A stretch of DNA of 64,000 nucleotides from Hahella sp. HNIBRBA332 (GCF_030719035.1 NZ_CP132203.1:2542001-2606000), one strand, 5' to 3'. Shown: positions 6,678 through 15,626, numbered from the stretch's first letter. Notes: generated from the sequence alone by a model not told the origin. Program-made: numbers and translations.

Positions 6678-7649
6678 TCAGGATTTATGAACAGGCTTAT
6701 CCTTCAGCAATGCCTCTGGTATGGGACACTGCTTTTCCTGAATTTCCCCAACCAGGGGTTTAATCGCCAGCTTGATACCCGTCGGCGCGCCTTTGGCGCA
6801 CTGGATATAGCCTTTTACATAGGACAGGCTTTCATCATGGTTATCGAGACGCCGAAAGGGCTTGGTGACCTCCACTTCGCCGTCCTTGGTCTTCTGGCAC
6901 AGTTTGGCCAGTATCGGCTGGGCGTAAAAATTGGACATCTTCGACCCCCGCATGCCGTTATCGTTAGCGAACCAGCCGCAGGCATGCTTGTTTTTGTAAT
7001 AGTTGGTCAGATGACAGGCGACATCGCCCCAAACAAACGCAATGGTGAGATCTTCCGGATACGTCGGGTCCGTCACCGCCAGCGAACACAGCTCCTCATC
7101 TGGAGCGATGCCCCGTCGCGTGACGTCCGCGCTATCGAGACCATACTTGGCGGATTCAATTTTGAAGTGCGGCGTCACCACCTTCAGAACCTCCGGCACG
7201 CCACAGTCCTTCTCGCCAGCTTCCGTTTGGATTTTAATATTCGTGGCCTGATAGTGTTGGCACTCCACTGTCGCCTGAACGCCATCGGAGGTCAGTAGTT
7301 CATGCGCGCCGTCCTTTTTCAGGCTGCAGATTTTCTGCAACTTGGCGGTGGTCAGCATGGTGTCGCCGGATAAAGTCGCCGCCTTGCCCCCTTCGCACTT
7401 GCGCAACATAGCGCCAGGATGACGTCCCTTCACCGGCGTAAACCAGGTATTACTGGATACATTGAAGTGCTTTTCGGCCTCGATCAGCACCAACTCACCC
7501 GTTCCTGTCGGCAAGCGGCATTCGCTGGCCTTGTTGACCCGCCAGTCGCGGATATTGTCGTCACTGTAGCCGCACCAATATTCCGCGTTCACATGAGCCG
7601 TGGCGAATAAAAAGCAGAGGGGAGCCAGTACATATTTGAGAGTAGCCAT
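6678..7649 (-). CDS. Secreted two-repeat Cys-rich protein, paralogue of the membrane regulator's sensor domain
   Basis: 323 residues with a signal peptide (cleavage near VNA-EY, residue ~22). The mature protein starts with EYWCGYSDDNIRDW and consists of two copies of a ~140-residue module, the second beginning near KYGLDSADVTRRGI. Each module has the order: YW/G start, a Cys-Leu near residue 20, a central segment ending in Cys-x-x-KDG, a V-x-C strand, and a final (I/L)-K-(I/P)-x-x-G-x-x-x-x-KxC-x-(I/V)-PE block. The periplasmic half of the regulator at 4437-5897 follows the same order. Paired cysteines suggest disulfides in the periplasm or outside. It might bind the same ligand as, or the regulator itself; this is inference. 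Confidence 0.75.
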   Translation of the reverse strand: MATLKYVLAPLCFLFATAHVNAEYWCGYSDDNIRDWRVNKASECRLPTGTGELVLIEAEKHFNVSSNTWFTPVKGRHPGAMLRKCEGGKAATLSGDTMLTTAKLQKICSLKKDGAHELLTSDGVQATVECQHYQATNIKIQTEAGEKDCGVPEVLKVVTPHFKIESAKYGLDSADVTRRGIAPDEELCSLAVTDPTYPEDLTIAFVWGDVACHLTNYYKNKHACGWFANDNGMRGSKMSNFYAQPILAKLCQKTKDGEVEVTKPFRRLDNHDESLSYVKGYIQCAKGAPTGIKLAIKPLVGEIQEKQCPIPEALLKDKPVHKS

Positions 7650-7834
7650 GATGGGTTTTGTCAGTCTGCTTGCAGATGGTCAGGGGAAATCCGTTTTGTT
7701 GAATGATTATAGGCGTTTATCTGTGGTTTTAAACCAAACCGCCCGAGTCTGACGCAGCCGGTTATTGCAAGCTGTGATCACGCGCATTTGCTAACATAAC
7801 TCTCTATCATCTCTTTTGTTTTTTATTCTCTTTC

Positions 7835-8728
7835 ATGCAGCCAAAGCTTTACGAATGGGGCGATAAATCCCTGCTTTTTTACAACGGTCGGCGTCAGCCG
7901 CATCATTCAATGGGTATTACGCCCACGCTCTTAATGGGTAATCAGCCGTTCGTCATTGAATTCATGGGAGATCGGTATTGTTCCAATACCTTTCTACTGT
8001 CGCCCAACAAGCCACTTATAGTGAGTTCGGAGGCCCCGCGAATGGCGTTGCTTCCACTCAATCCCGCCGCAGAGGATCATGCCTTTTTGCTACGCAATTA
8101 CGCCTGGGACCTCTGCGTAGAGGGCGTTTTTCATAAGCTGGATAATGATCTGCTGCAGCAAACCTTATTCTATCTCGACGAAAGCGACATCCCCCATCCC
8201 ATCGCCACCTGGTGTCTGTTCAACGCCATCTATGGAGAGGATAGCCTCATTACGTTGAAGAAATATGATAAGCGTATCGCCAAGGCGGTCGCTCATATCA
8301 TCCGCAACCCAACCTGCGATCTGTCCGTCGACGAGATCGCCGCGCAGGCGCATCTGAGCCCGACCCGCTTCATGACCTTGTTCAGCGCCTTAAACGGCCT
8401 GAGCTACAACAAATACAAGATCGTCAGCCGCCTGCAATATTTCTTCGAGCGCTACAGTACGGCCCATAACCTGACGCACGCCGCAGCGGAAGCGGGATTC
8501 TACGATCTGTCGCACCTGCACAAATCCGTGAAGATGTACTACGGCATGAGTCCAAGAGAGTTTCTGGCGGTTGGGCAGGATCTCATTACCATCAGCAGCC
8601 CTTCTCATAACCGCGCCTGGTACGCCGACTGGGTCCAATATGGTTATTTCGAGCTGACGCAGGCTTATTCCGAAATCAGCGTGCCGGAATTACTGGCGCG
8701 TCTGCGCGACTACGTCAGGGAGGAATGA
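7835..8728 (+). CDS. AraC-family transcriptional regulator
   Basis: 297 residues. The two helix-turn-helix units lie at ~170-265 (DEIAAQAHLSPTRFMTLFSA and LTHAAAEAGFYDLSHLHKSV), followed by YYGMSPREFL, the usual AraC end motif. The N-terminal ~150 residues are unrecognised. A C-terminal extension of ~45 residues beyond the DNA-binding unit is rich in aromatic residues. It shares its general build with the AraC protein at 3409-4182. It is transcribed divergently from the secreted two-repeat protein, with ~185 bp between them, so it may control that gene. No clear Shine-Dalgarno sequence precedes the ATG. Confidence 0.85.
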   Translation: MQPKLYEWGDKSLLFYNGRRQPHHSMGITPTLLMGNQPFVIEFMGDRYCSNTFLLSPNKPLIVSSEAPRMALLPLNPAAEDHAFLLRNYAWDLCVEGVFHKLDNDLLQQTLFYLDESDIPHPIATWCLFNAIYGEDSLITLKKYDKRIAKAVAHIIRNPTCDLSVDEIAAQAHLSPTRFMTLFSALNGLSYNKYKIVSRLQYFFERYSTAHNLTHAAAEAGFYDLSHLHKSVKMYYGMSPREFLAVGQDLITISSPSHNRAWYADWVQYGYFELTQAYSEISVPELLARLRDYVREE

Positions 8729-8761
8729 TCTGGGCCAATCCCAGTGGCGGGGATCGCCGCC

Positions 8762-9079
8762 TTAAACTTCATTACGGGCGTTTTCAGAGATAAAACATCC
8801 GATTTCAATCTCGTTGTTCAACTTGGCGTCGGCATAGCTTTGGGGTAATTCAAATTCGTCCACGGCGTCCCAGTGGCCGTTTTCATATAACACGGCGGAC
8901 TGCACTTCCTCGACCAGAATGCCGTCGTCCGCAAGATAGCGCGTCAGATTCTCGATTGCTTCTTCCCTGGACTGCGCAGGAACCAAGCTGCGGCCGTAGT
9001 AATAGGCGCTGCCGTCCTGAGGCAGAGTGCTTTCAGGCGTGACTTTGCATTTCGTATCCACCACCCAGAACAATGACAT
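8762..9079 (-). CDS. Hypothetical cytosolic protein (105 aa)
   Basis: Small acidic protein with no signal peptide or membrane helix; no family recognised. The ATG at 9079 (MSLFWVVDTKCKV) follows CGAGG at a normal distance and is preferred over a GTG two codons upstream. Convergent with the AraC gene (8728), with 33 bp between them. Confidence 0.6.
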   Translation of the reverse strand: MSLFWVVDTKCKVTPESTLPQDGSAYYYGRSLVPAQSREEAIENLTRYLADDGILVEEVQSAVLYENGHWDAVDEFELPQSYADAKLNNEIEIGCFISENARNEV

Positions 9080-9108
9080 AAACACCTCGGTTTCTCTCGT
9101 TATTGTTA

Positions 9109-9195
9109 TTAATCAGGCAGACAAATAGCTTCCTTCTATTTGTCTGCAACGACAGGACCTGCACATGTCAGGCCCTGTCTCCCGCGGCTAGCCGC
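9109..9195. repeat. 87-bp multi-hairpin intergenic repeat, copy 2
   Basis: Same three-palindrome structure as 5894-5980, here with perfect arms in the first hairpin (GACAAATAG / CTATTTGTC). Its last eight bases include the stop codon of the GntR gene at 9188-9190, so the element forms the 3' end of that gene. Confidence 0.75.
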
Positions 9196-9856
9196 CCGCC
9201 TGCTCGATCAGCAAGTCATGAATGGCCTGACCGGCTTCCAGAATATGTTTTTTCAGCAACGCCGACGCTGCTTTCTTGTCTCGCTGACGACAGTATCGCA
9301 ATAAGTCTGCATGCTCTCTTTCAGCTTTTTCTATGCCGGTGGTGAACAGCAGTTGCAAACGGATATAGCGATCGGATTTGATGTTAAGGCTACGCACGAC
9401 TTCCATGGCCTGAGGCAGGTTGGCGGGATGATAAAGAGCCGCATGCAGCTCGTAATTCAACTCGCTCCAACTCTCAACCTGGTCTCCGCTCTCCACCGCT
9501 TCTTCGAAGGCCTTGAGTATTTTCTCCGCCGCGGCCAGATCTTGATCAGTCATGTTGTCGATCGCCCGCTCCAGCACATGACATTCAATCAACGCCCGCA
9601 ACTCAAACAGCTCGCGAATTTCCGAAGGACGCAACTCTGTCGCGGTGGCGCCTTTGTGCGGCTCAAAACAAACCAGTCCCTGCGCTTCCAGTTGCAACAG
9701 CGCCTCCCGCACCGGGATGCGACTGACATTGAACTCTTTGGCGATGGCGTCCTGTCGCAAAGGTTCCCCCGCCACGATTTCTCCAGAGAGAATCTTCTTG
9801 CGCAGAATGTCTGCGACCATCTGCGTACGGGTTTTATAAACGGCTGCGGTGCTCAT
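9188..9856 (-). CDS. GntR-family (FCD/FadR subgroup) regulator of hydroxyproline catabolism
   Basis: 222 residues. Residues ~8-70 are a GntR winged helix (ILRKKILSGEIVAGEPLRQ, then NVSRIPVREALLQLEAQGLV). Residues ~80-215 are an all-helical FCD ligand-binding domain with the metal/ligand residues expected in the helices around LNYELHAALYHPA and REHADLL. It lies next to the epimerase on the same strand, 120 bp downstream. Two nearly identical palindromes (11087-11106 and 14602-14621) upstream of the catabolic genes look like its operators. FCD regulators usually repress and release DNA on binding a pathway intermediate. ATG 9856 is chosen over a TTG at 9865. Confidence 0.85.
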   Translation of the reverse strand: MSTAAVYKTRTQMVADILRKKILSGEIVAGEPLRQDAIAKEFNVSRIPVREALLQLEAQGLVCFEPHKGATATELRPSEIRELFELRALIECHVLERAIDNMTDQDLAAAEKILKAFEEAVESGDQVESWSELNYELHAALYHPANLPQAMEVVRSLNIKSDRYIRLQLLFTTGIEKAEREHADLLRYCRQRDKKAASALLKKHILEAGQAIHDLLIEQAGG

Positions 9857-9979
9857 AACGGACAATAAATGATCCCGGGTGTCAAAGAAGGAGGCGATAG
9901 TAACATTTTAGGCGCTCGCCGCAGTAGTCAAGAAAATTTCCTCCCGGCGAGCGAAGGTTTGTAGCTGCGCGCTTAGTTA

Positions 9980-10978
9980 TTACACTTCAAATCCGTGGGC
10001 GTAGGGGTCTTCGCTGTCCACCCAGATGGTGTTGTGGCCGTAGACTCTGGCCCAGCCTTGCACGCTGGGGCGTATCCCCTGGTGCGCGCCCACTGTCGCC
10101 ACATCCTCCACCCGGCCTTCGAACAGACTGCCGATGATGCTCTCATGCACAAAGGTATCACCAACTTTCAGTTTACCTTTGGCGAACCATTGCGCCATCC
10201 GCGCGCTGGTGCCGGTGCCACAGGGGGAGCGATCGATGGCGCGGTCGCCGTAGAACACGGCGTTGCGAGCGTCCACGCCGGATTGCGTAGGTTTGCCGGT
10301 CCAGAGCACGTGGGACACGCCCCGCACCGTGGGATCGTCCGGATGCACGCACTCCACCACTTCATCGACGATGCGACGCACCAGCGGGCTGAAGCGCAGA
10401 ATCTGATCGACGCTGAAATGCTCCAAACCGGGGAAGTTCTTTTGCGGATCGATGATGGCGTAATAGTTGCCGCCATAGGCGACATCCACCACCAGCTCGC
10501 CGATTTCCGGAACCTGCACGGCGACCTCGCTGTGCGCCAGATAAGCCGGCACGTTATAGATTTTGACGCTTTCGACTTTAGCGCCCTGTTGCTCGTATTC
10601 AATGGCGATTTTACCTGCCGGCACGTCCAGAATCAGTTTGCCGGGAACGCGCGGACGAATAATGGCGTTTTCGATAGCGGCAGTGACGGTTCCAATCGTC
10701 CCATGTCCACACATGGGCAGACAGCCGCTGGTTTCAATGAACAGAATCGAAGCGTCGGCGTCCTCGGAACAGGGGGGATAGACAATGGACCCTGACATCA
10801 TGGAATGACCGCGGGGCTCGAACATCAGCGCCTGGCGAATCCAATCGTAATGCTCCATGAAGTATTGCCGTTTCTGGCTCATGGTGTTTCCCGGCAAAGC
10901 CGGATAGCCTCCCGCCACCAGTCGCACCGGATTGCCGCAGGTATGCGCGTCGATACAGAAAAACGTGCCTTCTCTCAT
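9980..10978 (-). CDS. lhpA: 4-hydroxyproline 2-epimerase (proline racemase family)
   Basis: 332 residues from the ATG at 10978, chosen because AAAGGA is 7 nt upstream; an ATG two codons earlier is almost on top of that sequence. Both catalytic cysteines of the two-base mechanism are present: in MCGHG (residue ~90) and SPCGTGT (residue ~253). Enzymes with Cys at both positions interconvert trans-4-hydroxy-L-proline and cis-4-hydroxy-D-proline, whereas 3-hydroxyproline dehydratases have Thr at the second site. It is divergent from the FAD oxidoreductase and shares the operator at 11087-11106 with it. First step of hydroxyproline degradation, in the cytoplasm. Confidence 0.88.
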   Translation of the reverse strand: MREGTFFCIDAHTCGNPVRLVAGGYPALPGNTMSQKRQYFMEHYDWIRQALMFEPRGHSMMSGSIVYPPCSEDADASILFIETSGCLPMCGHGTIGTVTAAIENAIIRPRVPGKLILDVPAGKIAIEYEQQGAKVESVKIYNVPAYLAHSEVAVQVPEIGELVVDVAYGGNYYAIIDPQKNFPGLEHFSVDQILRFSPLVRRIVDEVVECVHPDDPTVRGVSHVLWTGKPTQSGVDARNAVFYGDRAIDRSPCGTGTSARMAQWFAKGKLKVGDTFVHESIIGSLFEGRVEDVATVGAHQGIRPSVQGWARVYGHNTIWVDSEDPYAHGFEV

Positions 10979-11086
10979 ATCCATATCCTTTCTTGTCTTA
11001 TTTTTGAGTGATGCCTGGCGTCATTAGACCGAATCCACTGATCAGCCGCCATCGTGTCTGGTGGTGGATTGTCCGCCCTCAGATAA

Positions 11087-11106
11087 ATGTATATTTTATA
11101 CAATAT
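11087..11106. promoter_or_regulatory. Putative GntR operator 1
   Basis: ATGTATATTTTATACAATAT differs in one base from the site at 14602-14621. It lies between the divergent epimerase and oxidoreductase genes, 28 bp before the latter's start codon. Near-palindromic TGTATA/TATACA arms fit FCD-GntR operators. Confidence 0.65.
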
Positions 11107-11134
11107 TCAATTTCACAAATGAAGAGGACTTTCA

Positions 11135-12382
11135 ATGCAAGAGCTGGACACGGACATCACAGTATTGGGAGGCGGTATAGTCGGCGTCTGTTGCGCCCTG
11201 TCGCTGCAGCAGGCGGGCATGAAGGTCAGTCTCATAGAAGGCCGTGGCGTCGGTGAAGGCTGTTCCCGGGGCAATGCGGGACACTTCGCCACGGAGCAGA
11301 TACTGCCTCTGGCGACGCCAGGCCTATTGTGGAAGATTCCCGGCATGCTGATGGACCCGCTAGGACCAGTAGCCATCCGCTGGGCCTATCTGCCTCATAT
11401 CGCGCCCTGGCTGGTTCGCTTCATGCTCAATACTCGGGAAGCCTCCTACAACCGCAGCGGTAAAGCGTTACAAGCCTTGAACGCCGCCTCCCTCCCCGCT
11501 TGGCGTCGCCTGCTGGCGGGCACAGGCGAGGAAAGCCAGATCCGGGTCAATGGTTCATTGCTGACCTTCGAACACAACGCCAGTTTCCAAAGTTATCAAG
11601 CCACACTGGACACGCTGCGCACTCGCGGCGTCAAAACCCAGGTTTTGAATGGCGCCCAGGCGCGGGAACTGGAGCCCGGATTGGGTGCGACCGTCAAACA
11701 TGGCGTCTTTTTCCCGGACACCGGCCATACCGCCAACCCCTATCACCTCACTCGCACCCTGGGAGCGCTATTCCAAAGCCGGGGCGGAACAGTGCTAAAC
11801 AAGATGGTGAGTAGCGCAACGCCAACGACAGACGGTGTACAACTGCATTGTGACGGCGGCCAGATTCGGGTTCCCAAACTGGTGCTGGCGACGGGCGCCT
11901 GGTCGAAATCTTTGGTGAAGCAACTGACCGGCAAGTCGATCCCTTTGGATACCGAGCGCGGTTATCACCTGATGCTGCGCAACGCCGGCGCGTCTCTGTC
12001 GATTCCCGTCACCTCCGCTGAGCGGCGTTTCATTATGACGCCCATGAGCGAAGGGTTGCGTCTTGCCGGCACAGTCGAGTTCGGCGGCTTAGAACAGCCC
12101 GCCAACATGCGCAGGGCGACCATGCTCGCCACCCACGCCCGAGCGCTATTACCCGGGCTGGATGACGCCCAAGGCGAGACCTGGATGGGGTTCCGCCCTT
12201 CTCTGCCCGACTCGCTTCCGGTCATTGACCGTGTGGGCGAACGACGCCAGATCATACTCGCCTTTGGGCATCAACACCTGGGACTGACCCAAGCTGCGCT
12301 AACCGGTGAGCTAGTGCGTCAGTTGGCGACAGATCAGACGCCAACCGTGGATATACAGTCTTTACGCCTCAGCCGCTTTTAA
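11135..12382 (+). CDS. FAD-dependent D-amino-acid (D-hydroxyproline) dehydrogenase, DadA-like
   Basis: 415 residues. The N-terminal Rossmann motif for FAD is VLGGGIVGVCCALSLQQAG (residues ~10-28). The C-terminal FAD-contact region contains GFRPSLPDSLPVIDR and a GHQHLGLTQ segment, as in DadA-type D-amino-acid dehydrogenases. In this context it would oxidise cis-4-hydroxy-D-proline to pyrroline-4-hydroxy-2-carboxylate, passing electrons to the respiratory chain. It is a single-chain enzyme, unlike multi-subunit hydroxyproline dehydrogenases. Divergent from the epimerase; GAGG lies before the ATG. The substrate is inferred from the neighbours. Confidence 0.83.
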   Translation: MQELDTDITVLGGGIVGVCCALSLQQAGMKVSLIEGRGVGEGCSRGNAGHFATEQILPLATPGLLWKIPGMLMDPLGPVAIRWAYLPHIAPWLVRFMLNTREASYNRSGKALQALNAASLPAWRRLLAGTGEESQIRVNGSLLTFEHNASFQSYQATLDTLRTRGVKTQVLNGAQARELEPGLGATVKHGVFFPDTGHTANPYHLTRTLGALFQSRGGTVLNKMVSSATPTTDGVQLHCDGGQIRVPKLVLATGAWSKSLVKQLTGKSIPLDTERGYHLMLRNAGASLSIPVTSAERRFIMTPMSEGLRLAGTVEFGGLEQPANMRRATMLATHARALLPGLDDAQGETWMGFRPSLPDSLPVIDRVGERRQIILAFGHQHLGLTQAALTGELVRQLATDQTPTVDIQSLRLSRF

Positions 12383-12390
12383 GATTCGAA

Positions 12391-12419
12391 AAGTCAGGCG
12401 TTCACGCCACGCCTGACTT
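12391..12419 (+). terminator. Terminator hairpin after the oxidoreductase gene
   Basis: Perfect 10-bp stem AAGTCAGGCG / CGCCTGACTT with a 9-nt loop, 8 bp after the stop codon. No strong T tract on the plus strand. Confidence 0.65.
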
Positions 12420-12803
12420 CTCTGACGGAAATATCCTAATAAGTATTACTCGAAGGCGCGTCCAGACTATAAATAGACACTCGTATTATAAATACCTGTT
12501 CCATGGAATTTTAATTGAATGCCATTTAATTAATACAGTTAACTCAGCAGAAGCAGATAATTTATTAAAAAATCATTTTCACCTGGCAACACAAAGGCAT
12601 TCACAAATAATAACCCATTAGACATAACCCATTAAATATAAGCCTTAAATATATAATTATAAAAACAAAGTTAAGTTATCTTTTCCCGTGAGAAGCCTCA
12701 CAAAAACAGCTGTATTTCATACACCGCCCACCACCCTCAATATATATTTAATTCACCCTTCCGGTTTCTCATATATATAAATTAAGTCATTCCAGGATAA
12801 AAG
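12420..12803. other. AT-rich intergenic region before the pectate lyase gene
   Basis: Markedly AT-rich compared with the neighbouring genes, with no ORF or hydroxyproline-type operator. It presumably holds the lyase promoter; no clear -35/-10 pair was singled out. Confidence 0.4.
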
Positions 12804-14375
12804 ATGAACATAAAAACACACAGGATAGGCTTTTGCGCTGGCGGCCTGTTATTGCTCACCGGCGCCTTATTGTCCCCTGCTTACGCTGAAGCGGCCAACT
12901 GTGAAGCGACGCCAGTAAGTGGAAAAATCTATAACATTGTAAACAGAGAAACCGGTCTGGTGCTGGACATCAAAGGGTACAGCAAAGTAGACGGAGCAGA
13001 GGTGATTCAGTGGCGCTCAAAGGGGGCCGACAATCAACAATTCAGAGTCACGGATGTCGGCGGCGGCAACTGGAAAATTGAAACCATGCACTCGAATCTG
13101 GCGTTGGATGTACTCTACCTGGCTCAGCATGACAACGCCAATCTCATCCAATGGCCTTATTGGGGAGGCGATAACCAGCAATGGTTCTTGGTGAAATCAA
13201 GCACCGGCGGATACAGCATTCGGGCTCGCCACTCCGAGAAAGCGCTCACCGCGCAAACACCGGATATGGGCGCTCGCATCGTGCAGTCGGCAGACATTGG
13301 CGGGGGTTTGCAACGCTGGTATTTCAACCCCATTGACGGCGAATGCAGCCAAGCCAATGGATTCGCCGGTCAGCCCGGATCTGACGGTCTCGCCACCACT
13401 ACCGGCGGGGCCGGCGGCGCGACGGTTATCGTCACCAACTGTCAGACGCTGACTTCCGCGTTGACTTCCGAGGGCTCGAAAACAGTAATCATTCCCGACA
13501 ACACAACGATTGATTGCCGTACGCCAATGCGTAAAGTCAGCGCCTGCGCCATGACCTGCCCTTCTTATCAAGACAAGAATAAAACCTTCTATAGAGTCCC
13601 GGTCGGCAGCCAGACCTGTACGGAGCTTGGCGGCGCATCCAATAACACCGTATCTGTAAACCGCGATGAAAGTCGGATTAATATTAAATCCAATAAAACG
13701 CTGATTGGCCAAGGCGCAAACAGTCGCGTTATTGGCGCCACATTCAATATCTACGGCGTAAAAAATATTATCGTCAAAAACATTACGATCGAGGGCGTCA
13801 ACCCGCATCTGGTCGAAGCCGGCGACGGTATCACCATTGAAAATTCAAGTCACATATGGGTGGATCATATTCGAGCCAGAATGATCAGTGACGGCCATAT
13901 AGACATCAAGAACAGCCGTAACCTAACGCTGAGCTGGAACCATTTCGACGGCTACAATCCGTATGTTTGCGGCAATCAGCATCATTACACCATGTTGGCG
14001 CAAGACTCCCAGGTCACGATAGATCACAACTTCTGGGATCGCGCGTCCGGCCGCAATCCAAAGCTATATGGCTGGGACACCCGCGCGCATATTTATAACA
14101 ATTACTGGAATAACATTACCTACTTCTCCATCAGCACATCCAATGGCGCGCAGGGGCTGATTCAGAATAACCATTTTGAAAACGCTCGCTCCCCGCACTG
14201 GAACGAATCCGGTTACATGAAAGCCTCCAATAACGTTTATACCGGCTCATCGGCGACCGACCCTAAACGGGACAGCGGCGACGCCGTTCTCTATGACATC
14301 GACATGTATCCCTATAAATTGGATAACGCGTCTAATTTGCCGGGAATTCTGAGATCACAGACCGGTCCCCGGTAA
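12804..14375 (+). CDS. Secreted pectate lyase (PL1) with ricin-type lectin domain
   Basis: 523 residues. A signal peptide of ~29 residues ends near AYAEA. Residues ~38-178 form a ricin-type beta-trefoil (CBM13-like) with three QxW-type repeats (DNQQFRV, DNQQWFL, LQRWYF). Residues ~190-520 are a PL1 parallel beta-helix: WVDHIRARMISDGHIDIK, a DHNFWDRASGRNPK segment with the catalytic Arg of RxPKxR-like motifs, and strand repeats rich in Asn ladders. It cleaves polygalacturonate by beta-elimination with Ca2+. The gene sits between two parts of the hydroxyproline regulon but has its own AT-rich upstream region. There may be a short Cys-rich insert around residues 230-280. Confidence 0.88.
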   Translation: MNIKTHRIGFCAGGLLLLTGALLSPAYAEAANCEATPVSGKIYNIVNRETGLVLDIKGYSKVDGAEVIQWRSKGADNQQFRVTDVGGGNWKIETMHSNLALDVLYLAQHDNANLIQWPYWGGDNQQWFLVKSSTGGYSIRARHSEKALTAQTPDMGARIVQSADIGGGLQRWYFNPIDGECSQANGFAGQPGSDGLATTTGGAGGATVIVTNCQTLTSALTSEGSKTVIIPDNTTIDCRTPMRKVSACAMTCPSYQDKNKTFYRVPVGSQTCTELGGASNNTVSVNRDESRINIKSNKTLIGQGANSRVIGATFNIYGVKNIIVKNITIEGVNPHLVEAGDGITIENSSHIWVDHIRARMISDGHIDIKNSRNLTLSWNHFDGYNPYVCGNQHHYTMLAQDSQVTIDHNFWDRASGRNPKLYGWDTRAHIYNNYWNNITYFSISTSNGAQGLIQNNHFENARSPHWNESGYMKASNNVYTGSSATDPKRDSGDAVLYDIDMYPYKLDNASNLPGILRSQTGPR

Positions 14376-14723
14376 TACACGCAAAGCCTCGTTTTCGTCT
14401 GTTTTTATAAGGACATTTCCCCCATGGCAAGGACGCCGCCTCCCAATCATTAGCAGCCCATTTTTCAATCTCCCGCTCCCACCTCATAGGTCTCACTTTC
14501 AAGGACTATCGTGGTCTTAACGCTCTATAGCTCCGGTTTTACGGTTTATCGCAATCAATAATTTGCCTCAGAGAGGCTTTAGCGATCTAAATTTTGCGCA
14601 CATGTATATTGTATACAATATACCGTTTGCATAAGATGAAGAGCGACGCCCCATCCACTCCCTTTACCGAACCAAGGGGACGGAACGGGAAAACAAAAAT
14701 GACCGATCGCAAAGGAAATAAGG
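14376..14723. other. Intergenic region with the second GntR operator
   Basis: No gene. It holds the perfect palindrome described separately, ~100 bp upstream of the deaminase start, and the presumed promoter of the deaminase-dehydrogenase operon. Confidence 0.5.
14602..14623. promoter_or_regulatory. Putative GntR operator 2
   Basis: GTATATTGTATACAATATAC (14604-14623) is a perfect 20-bp palindrome. The stretch 14602-14621 matches the site at 11087-11106 in 19 of 20 positions. It lies upstream of the two remaining pathway genes, so the regulator at 9188-9856 probably controls both transcription units. Confidence 0.7.
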
Positions 14724-15605
14724 ATGAACATAGATGGCGTACTGGTTCCTGTCGTCACCCCCTTCGATGACCGCAATCAGATTGATTATCCGGCGCTGAG
14801 CCGATTACTTGACCACCTCATAGAATCCGGCGTACGAGGGATTGTCGCCTGCGGCACTACAGGCGAATACTACACGCTCAGCGTGGAGGAACGACGCGAC
14901 CTGATGGCTTATATCGCCCGGCATGTGGGCAGTCGCGCGTTATTGATCGCTGGCGTGAACGATACGCACACCGCCGGCTCCATCGCCAAAGCGAAGGAAG
15001 CCAGAGAGATGGGTTATCAAGTCCTCATGCTGGCCCCACCCATTTACTGCCTGCCTCAGCAACATGAAATCATTCAGCATTATCAAAGCGTCAGCGCAAC
15101 CGTGGACATGCCGATCATCATGTACAACTTCCCCGCCCGTTCCGGCGTGGAGATTGGCATAGAAGCCGTCATGGAGCTCGCCGGAGACCCAAACATTATC
15201 GGCATCAAAGAAAGCAGCGGCGATTTCAGTCGCGCACTGACCCTGATCAACGCGGATTTGCCGAACTTCCAGGTAGTATGCGGCTCGGATGATCAGGCGG
15301 CGGATTATTTCTTCTGGGGCGTCCGCTCCTGGATTGGCGGCGCCGCCAACTACCTGCCCAAGGAACATGTGGCGTTGATCAAGGCGGCGCAAGCTGGCGA
15401 CTATCCGCGCTTGCGGGACAGCATGCGCAAGATACTTCCCGCCCTCAAGAATCAGGAGAAAGCGGACTACAACCAGAAAGCCAAAGTCGGCTGCGCCTAC
15501 ATAGGTTATCCCGTCGGCGACACCCGTCCGCCATTGGCGCCGATCAGTGAAGAAGACAAAGCGGAGTTTCTGGAAGCCCTGGCGGCAGCCATCGTAAATC
15601 AATAA
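14724..15605 (+). CDS. DapA-family deaminase, probable pyrroline-4-hydroxy-2-carboxylate deaminase
   Basis: 293 residues, a full-length member of the DapA/N-acetylneuraminate lyase TIM-barrel family. Conserved points are GTTGE (residues 44-48), the Tyr of MYNFPARSG (residue 134) and the Schiff-base Lys of IGIKESSGD (residue 162). The family includes dihydrodipicolinate synthase, but the position beside a hydroxyproline epimerase and oxidoreductase, behind the same operator, points to the enzyme that converts pyrroline-4-hydroxy-2-carboxylate to alpha-ketoglutarate semialdehyde. AAGGAAATAAGG precedes the ATG. The next gene follows after 21 bp, so the two form an operon. Confidence 0.82.
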   Translation: MNIDGVLVPVVTPFDDRNQIDYPALSRLLDHLIESGVRGIVACGTTGEYYTLSVEERRDLMAYIARHVGSRALLIAGVNDTHTAGSIAKAKEAREMGYQVLMLAPPIYCLPQQHEIIQHYQSVSATVDMPIIMYNFPARSGVEIGIEAVMELAGDPNIIGIKESSGDFSRALTLINADLPNFQVVCGSDDQAADYFFWGVRSWIGGAANYLPKEHVALIKAAQAGDYPRLRDSMRKILPALKNQEKADYNQKAKVGCAYIGYPVGDTRPPLAPISEEDKAEFLEALAAAIVNQ

Positions 15606-15626
15606 TGACAAGGACGAAAAACAGTC

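Noticed and set aside
10168..10602. 144-codon frame antisense-shifted within the epimerase gene
   Set aside because: A frame shadow of the well-supported epimerase in the same region.
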